Assembly: GCA_036524115.1 (NCBI GenBank)
Contig: DATDCY010000333.1
Coordinates: 1 to 56,583, forward strand
Direction: 5' to 3'
Source: a bacterium
Lineage (GTDB): Bacteria; JAUVQV01; DATDCY01
Length of the DNA: 56,583 nt
Below, piece after piece: positions 51,688-56,583 of the stretch. The position numbers and the translations under genes are program-made. The notes under the pieces are model-generated. The model saw only the letters and a program-made list of their open reading frames with translations, was not told where the DNA came from and made no database searches. Position 1 is the first letter of the stretch. Each line of letters starts with the position of its first letter.

Positions 51688-52776
51688 TCAGGGCGTCACG
51701 GCGAACGACGTGAAGCCGGTGCCGTGCCCGTCTCCGACATAATTCCAGGCCTCAAGCTCGTTGGCGCAGGTCGTCGGCTGTGTGTCGCCGACGTACTCGA
51801 AGTAGACGAGTTCGGGATCCTCCTGGTAGTAAGGCCGCGGCATTCTGTAGCCGAAGGTCGTCCTATCCAAACGGGGGTCGGCTGCAAGGCCGCCGTTCGA
51901 CATCTGCGGGTAGGCGCTGACCTTCGTGCACTTGAGCGCGGTCACGGGCCGCTGCTTCGCGTTGAAGGTCGTCGAGAAGAAACCCATCGCTGGATCGAAG
52001 GGACCGTTGCTGTTGTTCACGACGAGGACATTGTTGCTGCCGAGAAAGTATCCTCTCGTCATGTAGAAGTTTGGCACCGTGATGACCGTGGCTGCAGGGG
52101 TGCCGGTCTTGGTGTCGAAGGTGACGAGCTCATCCTGGCCGACCAGGTACATCCCGTTGTTGCTCGTGGGGTGGGCCAGGAGCCAAAAGGGATACTTGGC
52201 CACGGCAACTTCGGCCCTCTTGAGCCCGGTGAGGTCGTAGAATCTCACCGCATAGGTCCTCGTCGAGCCGACCGTCTTGGTCAGTCCCACGGCAATGAAC
52301 CTGCCATTGACGGCGATCGACGTAAAGGCGATGCCGGGATCCGCCACAGGATCGACCTGGATGATCGGTGACGCAGCGGGCCAGGCGGCAAGGTCGATCT
52401 TGTAGATCTTGTCCGCACAGACCATGTACAGCGAGTTACCGTCACGGCCAAAGGCCATTTGCGCGGAACCGGCGCAGCCGAGGTTCCCCGTCGTGTCGAA
52501 CGTCGGGAATGACAGGGAGTCAAAGCGGAGAACCTCTCCGGTGACCGCGACATTCGCATACACCTTCTGTCTCGTGTCGAACTGCGGATCCGCCAGCATC
52601 TGATAGAACTGGCCGGCGACCGTGGTTCCGGGCACCTCGATTCCGGGCATATTCCCACTCCGCGGGAACCCATAGGCGCTGAATGATATGTTCATCATGA
52701 AATCGACAGCGCCGGCGGCCGCCGGTGCCAGGACGCTGGTAATCGCCACCAAAGCCGCGAGAACAGCCTTCTTCAT
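51688..52776 (-). CDS. Exported propeller-like protein of unknown function
   Basis: 362 residues, ATG 52776 behind GAGGGGG. Signal peptide MKKAVLAALVAITSVLAPAA. The mature part shows repeated four-strand blade-like segments (AFGRDGNSLYMVCADKIYKI; TSIAVNGRFIAVGLTKTVG; MYLVGQDELVTFDTKTG; LGSNNVLVVNNSNG), suggesting a beta-propeller. Codon and base use are less GC-rich than most neighbours (plus-strand lines around 52000-52700), so acquisition is possible. Family not recognised. It has a strong promoter at 52975-53003 and a leader of about 190 nt carrying a GAATCCC repeat. Confidence 0.75.
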   Translation of the reverse strand: MKKAVLAALVAITSVLAPAAAGAVDFMMNISFSAYGFPRSGNMPGIEVPGTTVAGQFYQMLADPQFDTRQKVYANVAVTGEVLRFDSLSFPTFDTTGNLGCAGSAQMAFGRDGNSLYMVCADKIYKIDLAAWPAASPIIQVDPVADPGIAFTSIAVNGRFIAVGLTKTVGSTRTYAVRFYDLTGLKRAEVAVAKYPFWLLAHPTSNNGMYLVGQDELVTFDTKTGTPAATVITVPNFYMTRGYFLGSNNVLVVNNSNGPFDPAMGFFSTTFNAKQRPVTALKCTKVSAYPQMSNGGLAADPRLDRTTFGYRMPRPYYQEDPELVYFEYVGDTQPTTCANELEAWNYVGDGHGTGFTSFAVTP

Positions 52777-52806
52777 TGACGCCCCCTCTCAGATGTGTTG
52801 ATCCGT

Positions 52807-52850
52807 GAATCCCTTGGCGAATCCCTTTGCGAATCCCCTTGGCGAATCCC
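52807..52850. repeat. Four direct GAATCCC repeats in the leader
   Basis: GAATCCC at 52807, 52819, 52831 and 52844 (spacing 12, 12, 13), within the longer unit GCGAATCCCYTTG. They lie in the untranslated leader 30-70 nt before ATG 52776, reading GGGATTCGC in the mRNA. Confidence 0.7.
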
Positions 52851-52974
52851 CCCACTGAGCGGCACCAGTCCTTCGATTGTCCTCCCTTCCCCGCGGATCA
52901 CGACGTGCATAACCCTCGGCCGAGATTCAGCCGAGGAACCGCTCTGCGGCCCTTGCGGCACGCAAAACGGGGGC

Positions 52975-53003
52975 AATCTAGCAATCAACAGCGGGCTTGT
53001 CAA
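52975..53003 (-). promoter_or_regulatory. Promoter of the exported propeller-like gene
   Basis: Minus strand consensus TTGACA, 17-nt spacer, TAGATT; leader about 190 nt. Confidence 0.65.
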
Positions 53004-53066
53004 GAATCCGGCGGTCTGGAATCTCAAGTCGGTGGCGCCGATCGAACTGCTGATTGACTGCGTGCG

Positions 53067-53272
53067 AAGATCGCCGACGGCGCCATGACCTCCACCAAGA
53101 TCGGCCCGGACAACCAGCTCTCCGCGGACGGGGAGGTCAGCGGGCTGTTCACCGGCGAGCCTCGGCGGGTGGATCCGCGCGGGGCGGCCGTCGGCGGCAT
53201 TCGAGGCGCAGCGGCCGTTCACGATCTGCGGGGGCGGGGGGCGACCCGGCTGCCTTGTCTCCAAGCTTGGTG
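53067..53272 (+). pseudogene. Possible remnant of a fibre-like exported protein
   Basis: An uninterrupted frame reads KIADGAMTSTKIGPDN and then degenerates into Gly/Arg-rich sequence, stopping at 53273. KIADGAVTSAKI-type repeats are a hallmark of long exported fibre-like proteins whose N-terminus resembles that of the collagen/pentapeptide protein in this window. No start region, signal peptide or upstream continuation (a stop precedes it by 15 nt). Confidence 0.25.
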
Positions 53273-53284
53273 ACGCAGCCGGGA

Positions 53285-53509
53285 TCAGACAAGCTTCTGA
53301 AGATCTTTCCTCGTCAGCTCGCAGTCCCGCAGAATCTTGGCCAGCAGGCCGGGGCCAATGGTTTCGCCGGAGTGAACGGGCACGACCGTGGCGCGGCCAT
53401 CGGGGTGTTGGAGGAAATGGTGACTGCCCTTGGAGCGGACGACCTTGAATCCGGCTTTGCGCAAGGCGGCGATGACCCGCCTCCCGGTGAGCCCCGGAAA
53501 GGTCGTCAT
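53285..53509 (-). CDS. hicA: HicA-family mRNA interferase toxin
   Basis: 74 residues with the HicA double-stranded-RNA-binding-like fold: MTTFPGLTGRRVIAALRKAG, FKVVRSKGSHHFLQHPDG with the catalytic His in GSHH, VVPVHSGETIGPGLLAKILR. The toxin cleaves mRNA and stalls growth until HicB neutralises it. The start ATG overlaps the hicB stop (TGATG), so translation depends on hicB. Confidence 0.93.
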   Translation of the reverse strand: MTTFPGLTGRRVIAALRKAGFKVVRSKGSHHFLQHPDGRATVVPVHSGETIGPGLLAKILRDCELTRKDLQKLV

Positions 53510-53721
53510 CAGCCGACGAGAACCTTCTGGACTCCCACGAACTCGAGCGGTTCCGGCTTCTCCTGGCGGACTTCCAGGCACAGGTCGATAGCCTCCCGAA
53601 TCCGCTCCATGAGCTTGTCGAGAGACCTGGCCTGGGTGTGGCACCCCGGGAGAGACGGGACGGACGCCACGTAGAAGCCCGCTTCATCCCGCTCGATGAC
53701 GACGTTGTATTCCTTTCGCAT
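53509..53721 (-). CDS. hicB: HicB-family antitoxin
   Basis: 70 residues with the partial RNase-H fold of HicB: MRKEYNVVIERDEAGFYVAS, VPSLPGCHTQARSLDKLMER, IREAIDLCLE. It lacks the C-terminal DNA-binding (HTH or RHH) domain of longer HicB proteins, so operon autoregulation by HicB alone is doubtful. Shine-Dalgarno GGGAGGTGATC is a near-perfect anti-16S match 7 nt before ATG 53721. TATACT at 53748-53753 (minus strand) is a probable -10. Antitoxin is encoded first. Confidence 0.92.
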   Translation of the reverse strand: MRKEYNVVIERDEAGFYVASVPSLPGCHTQARSLDKLMERIREAIDLCLEVRQEKPEPLEFVGVQKVLVG

Positions 53722-53804
53722 GTTGGATCACCTCCCGTGTGGCTTTGAGTATAACCGATCACGGGCCGACTGCCGACGCCCGGGGTGAAGGCTACCGGTA
53801 CGCC

Positions 53805-54557
53805 TCACGCCTCCAGGTGCTCGAACAGCAGCGAGCCGACCACCAGCGCGGCGAGGGTCATCGCGGCGAGCACGGCGAGGTCGACGTGGAAGCCGAAGTG
53901 GCTGATCCCGACGAGCGCGCCGCGAACCGCGTCGACCCCGTACGACACCGGGTCGAAGTACACGACTACCTTGAGCGCCCGCGGCAGCTGGTCGACCGGG
54001 AAGAGCGCCCCCGAGAGGAAGAAAAGCGGCATGACCAGGAAGTTCATCACCAGGGGGAAGGCGTGCATGTCGTTCAGGCGCGAGGCGATGCCGGTCCCGA
54101 CCGCGGTGAAGAGCACGGCGATGACGAACATGAAGCCGAACGCGACGGCGACCATCGGGAGGCTGTGCGGACGGAAGCCGACGACGAGGGTGACGAGGAA
54201 GACGAGCAGCCCCTGGAGCACCGCCACCGTCGCGCCGCCCAGCGTCCGGCCCAGCATCGTCACGAGCCGCGGCACCGGGGCGACGAGGGTCTCCTTGAGG
54301 AAGCCGAACTGCTTGTCCCAGATGACCTCGATGCCGCCGAACATCGCCGTGAAGAGGATGCTCATCACGATGATCCCCGGCGCGAGGAAGTCGATGTAGT
54401 TCCCGCCCTGCGCCTTCGCGTACATCGGGCCGAAGCCGAACCCGAACGCGACGAGGAAGAGCAGCGGCTGCGCGATCGAGGAGACGATGCGCGCGCGGGA
54501 GCGCCAGTAGCGCTTCACCTGCCGCAGCCAGAGGATGTAGACGATGGCCGGGTACAT
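53805..54557 (-). CDS. ABC-2 type transporter permease
   Basis: 250 residues with six transmembrane helices typical of ABC-2 exporters (IVSSIAQPLLFLVAFGFGFG; FLAPGIIVMSILFTAMFGG; LVMNFLVMPLFFLSGALFPV). The coupling-helix region EVIWDKQFGFLKETLVAPV and SGALFPVDQLP are family hallmarks of DrrB/NodJ-like permeases. Exports a drug, lipid or polysaccharide with the ATPase encoded 7 nt upstream. Substrate not predictable. Probably last gene of the operon. Confidence 0.93.
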   Translation of the reverse strand: MYPAIVYILWLRQVKRYWRSRARIVSSIAQPLLFLVAFGFGFGPMYAKAQGGNYIDFLAPGIIVMSILFTAMFGGIEVIWDKQFGFLKETLVAPVPRLVTMLGRTLGGATVAVLQGLLVFLVTLVVGFRPHSLPMVAVAFGFMFVIAVLFTAVGTGIASRLNDMHAFPLVMNFLVMPLFFLSGALFPVDQLPRALKVVVYFDPVSYGVDAVRGALVGISHFGFHVDLAVLAAMTLAALVVGSLLFEHLEA

Positions 54558-54564
54558 GCCGCAA

Positions 54565-55359
54565 TCACCGCCGCCACATGCGGGCGACCTGGCGCAGGCC
54601 GTCCGTGGCCGAGGCCTCCTCGGGCCGGATCGTCCTGCCGGTGAGCTGCAGGAAGGCGTCCTCGAGCGATTGGGTCCCGGTCCGCTCCCGCAGCTGGGCG
54701 GGGCTTCCCGCCGCGACGATCTTCCCGCGGTCGATGATCGCCACCCGGCTTGCCGCGCGCTCGGCCTCTTCCATGTAGTGCGTCGTGAAGAAGACCGTGA
54801 TCCGCTCGCTCGCGTTCAGCTCCTTGATGTAGGTCCAGATGTGGTTGCGCGTCTGCGGGTCGAGCCCGAGGGTCGGCTCGTCGAGGAAGAGCACCGCCGG
54901 GTGGTGGAGCAGGCCGCGCGCGATCTCGAGCCGGCGCTTCATCCCGCCGGAGAAGTGCTTGACCAGGTCGTCCCGGCGGTCCCAGAGCTCGACGAGCTCC
55001 AGCAGCTCCCGCGTGCGACTCCGGCGCAGCTCGCGCGGCTGCCCGTAGAGGACCGCGTGGATCTCCATGTTCTCGCACGCGGTGAGCTCCGTGTCGAGGC
55101 TCGGGTCCTGGAAGACGATGCCGAACGACTTGCGGGTGTCGAGGCGGTCCTTCGTCACGTCGAAGCCGTTGAGGGTGATCGTGCCGCTCGTCGGCGCGAG
55201 CAGCGTCGTCAGCATCTTGATGGTCGTGGTCTTCCCCGCGCCGTTGGGGCCCAGGAAGGCGAACACCTCCCCCTTCTCCACCGCGAAAGAGATGTCGTCG
55301 ACGGCGACGAGGTCCTTGAAGGCGCGCGTCAGGTGCCGCACCTCGATGATGGCCGCCAT
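54565..55359 (-). CDS. ABC transporter ATP-binding protein (DrrA/CcmA-like)
   Basis: 264 residues. Walker A GPNGAGKTTT, Q loop FQDPSLDTELT, signature FSGGMKRRLEIARG, Walker B VLFLDEPTLGLDP and H loop FFTTHYMEEAER are all intact. The C-terminal extension after RVAIIDRGKIVAAG resembles DrrA/NodI-type exporters. ATG 55359 lies 5 nt after the stop of the upstream histidine-phosphatase-like gene, so they are in one operon. It pairs with the permease at 53805-54557; together they form an ABC-2 exporter of two proteins acting as a heterotetramer. Confidence 0.95.
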   Translation of the reverse strand: MAAIIEVRHLTRAFKDLVAVDDISFAVEKGEVFAFLGPNGAGKTTTIKMLTTLLAPTSGTITLNGFDVTKDRLDTRKSFGIVFQDPSLDTELTACENMEIHAVLYGQPRELRRSRTRELLELVELWDRRDDLVKHFSGGMKRRLEIARGLLHHPAVLFLDEPTLGLDPQTRNHIWTYIKELNASERITVFFTTHYMEEAERAASRVAIIDRGKIVAAGSPAQLRERTGTQSLEDAFLQLTGRTIRPEEASATDGLRQVARMWRR

Positions 55360-55364
55360 GGGGA

Positions 55365-56583
55365 TCAGTCCCGCCTGCGAAGCGGGAGGCCCTTCTTCTG
55401 CAGGTAGTCGTACCGGGTGTTGTAGCCGGGCTGGTAGGCCATGGCGATGATGGAATCCTGGCTCTCCTTGATGGCGGAATAGTCCGCGAAGTCCAGGGTG
55501 CGTATCACCGCCTCGAAGACGCGCAGGGCGCCGGAGTGGTCGCAGAGCACGACGCGCCGCCCCAGGTTGTTCCTGAGCAGGTCCACGAAGGAGTGGGCGA
55601 TGCGCCAGTCCGCCTCGATCAGGGTCTCCCCCTCGGGGAAGTGGTAGAAGCGGTTCTTGAAGAGCGCCTTGGCGGCCTTCTTCTTGTCGTCGTCGGTGCC
55701 GCTCATGGACGGGCCGTAGATCTCGAGCATCCGCCGGGTGATGTCGTCCTTGAACGTGTGGGTCAGGGCGCCGTACTTCTGGGAGTTCAGCCCGTAGAGC
55801 GGCGTGAACTCGACGTCCGCGATGCCGGCGGCCTCGAGGAAGCAGCGCGCGGTCTCCTCGGTGTTCTCGCTCTCGCTGCCAAAGACGGGCACCCGCCGGC
55901 CGCCCCCGGCCTGCCACAGCGGATACCCGCTCTGCGCCATGAGGTCGACCATGACCTTGAAGTCGCCGCCCAGTTCCCGGGCGGTCGCGATACCCGCGGG
56001 CTTGAGCCGGTTGCCGACGGAGCCGCTGATGCGCCGGTTGTCCTTCCAGGTGTCCCAGACGCCGGAACCGACGAACTCCGGATTGTCACCGCCGGATTCG
56101 TGGACGGACTTGCCGTGGCGGATGGCGATCAGCTGGGTCTGGTTCGCGGGGACGTAGGCATCGGGGTAGACGGGCATGCCCTTGCCGTTTGGCAGCCAGA
56201 CGATGGCCTCGCGCAGCAGGTTGCCGCTGCCGTCGTCCAGGATCCGGCCGGTGTCCCGGTGCTTGCCGCCGGTTATCTTCAGATCCTCCACCGCGAGGAC
56301 CAGCTTGGTGCGGTACCGGGTGTGCCGGGCGCCGAAGGGGGGTATGGTGCGCGGGACGACCAGGTCGTCGAATCGCCGCAACGAGAACTTCTTCTGCAGG
56401 ACGCGCTTGAAGCTGTCGTTGCCCAGCAGGCCGTTCCAGGCCAGGTAGAAGAGATGGGGATCCCCGTTGGGGACGGAGCCCCTCAGGAAGCTGAACTTGT
56501 GCTTGATGTAGCTGCTCGGGGTCACGTGGTCCGTGAGACCGAGGATGAAGAAGTAGAGGCGCTTGCCCAGACTCTTGAGTTCC
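55365..56583 (-). CDS. Histidine-phosphatase-superfamily protein (5' end beyond the window)
   Basis: The frame is open from the stop at 55365 to the right edge, 406 codons, so the true start lies outside. A GTG at 56525 is internal to the frame rather than a likely start. The catalytic core matches the phosphoglycerate-mutase-like superfamily: QLIAIRHGKSVHESGGDN (RHG motif), then LKPAGIATARELGGDF (compare LTxxGxxQAxxLG), FPEGETLIEADWRIAHSF (general-acid region) and VVLCDHSGALRVFEAVIR (second His). The long N-terminal region (VLAVEDLKITGGKHRDTGRI) is unusual for the family. Phosphoester substrate unknown. First known gene of an operon with the ABC-2 exporter. Confidence 0.82.
   Translation of the reverse strand, partial: ELKSLGKRLYFFILGLTDHVTPSSYIKHKFSFLRGSVPNGDPHLFYLAWNGLLGNDSFKRVLQKKFSLRRFDDLVVPRTIPPFGARHTRYRTKLVLAVEDLKITGGKHRDTGRILDDGSGNLLREAIVWLPNGKGMPVYPDAYVPANQTQLIAIRHGKSVHESGGDNPEFVGSGVWDTWKDNRRISGSVGNRLKPAGIATARELGGDFKVMVDLMAQSGYPLWQAGGGRRVPVFGSESENTEETARCFLEAAGIADVEFTPLYGLNSQKYGALTHTFKDDITRRMLEIYGPSMSGTDDDKKKAAKALFKNRFYHFPEGETLIEADWRIAHSFVDLLRNNLGRRVVLCDHSGALRVFEAVIRTLDFADYSAIKESQDSIIAMAYQPGYNTRYDYLQKKGLPLRRRD

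Larger units (their letters stand above)
52777..53284. other. 508-nt intergenic stretch
   Basis: Holds the leader and promoter of the 51688 gene, a short direct repeat (52807-52850) and, from about 53067, a possible remnant of a fibre-type coding sequence on the plus strand. No intact gene. Confidence 0.6.

Noticed and set aside
51688-53721. A mobile element around the propeller-like gene and hicBA
   Set aside because: Lower GC, a gene remnant and a toxin-antitoxin pair suggest an accessory patch, but no transposase, integrase, terminal repeats or target duplications are visible.

Overview
The window is a GC-rich bacterial chromosome segment, complete in the middle and cut through a gene at each edge. 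Its content suggests an anaerobic or facultative deltaproteobacterium in the broad sense (Geobacter/Desulfuromonas-like). It has a small multihaem c-type lipoprotein, a NapH-like membrane iron-sulfur protein, a perfect FNR-type operator, a Geobacter-type ferredoxin-domain protein, PAS/GGDEF and hybrid-kinase signalling, and a cold-shock gene behind two small genes of a kind I associate with Geobacter relatives. The lineage is an inference; no rRNA, tRNA or ribosomal protein gene is present. I see no plasmid or phage backbone, CRISPR array or intact insertion sequence.

Layout. 1-3.1 kb: an exported protein of unknown function running off the left edge, divergent from a PAS-GGDEF diguanylate cyclase. 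3.1-5.7 kb: a zinc alcohol dehydrogenase and a four-haem-motif lipoprotein on the minus strand, facing a NapH-like protein across an FNR box (4645-4658). 5.8-9.8 kb: a PAS-PAS hybrid histidine kinase and a TMTC-like membrane/TPR protein. 9.8-18.2 kb: one 2,787-residue secreted SpvB/Rhs protein. 18.4-24.2 kb: a beta-barrel protein, a NERD-helicase and a large exported propeller/beta-helix protein. 24.2-31 kb: a YpfJ-type metallopeptidase with a nitroreductase, then exported proteins and a thioredoxin-fold protein. 31-36.5 kb: a membrane protein, a ferredoxin-type gene split by an in-frame TGA, an exported protein, a Ste24-type protease, a probable selenoprotein and an HD-domain protein. 36.6-42 kb: an FG-GAP surface protein, a STAS-like protein, a Cys-rich lipoprotein, and a PhnD-like binding protein with a membrane GGDEF enzyme. 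41.6-47.8 kb: a stress-type cluster (two small genes, cspA, mgtA, an eRF1-like gene, ftsH). 47.8-53.7 kb: a collagen-like/pentapeptide protein, a DUF4143 ATPase, a clipped nucleotidyltransferase, an exported propeller-like protein and hicBA. 53.8 kb to the end: an ABC-2 exporter and a histidine-phosphatase-like gene running off the right edge.

The strongest novelty is the gene at 35190-35894. It is a single reading frame interrupted only by one TGA, in a Sec-Gly-Cys context, followed by a hairpin at the spacing expected of a bacterial SECIS element. A second in-frame TGA (31902-31904) splits the ferredoxin-like gene but does not look like a selenocysteine site.

A second theme is promoter architecture. 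Several genes have a recognisable sigma70-like promoter whose -10 box ends only 6-7 nt before the start codon, implying leaderless mRNAs, while others have long leaders. The exported proteins (Rhs, FG-GAP, beta-helix, collagen-like, propeller) point to a cell that invests heavily in its surface.
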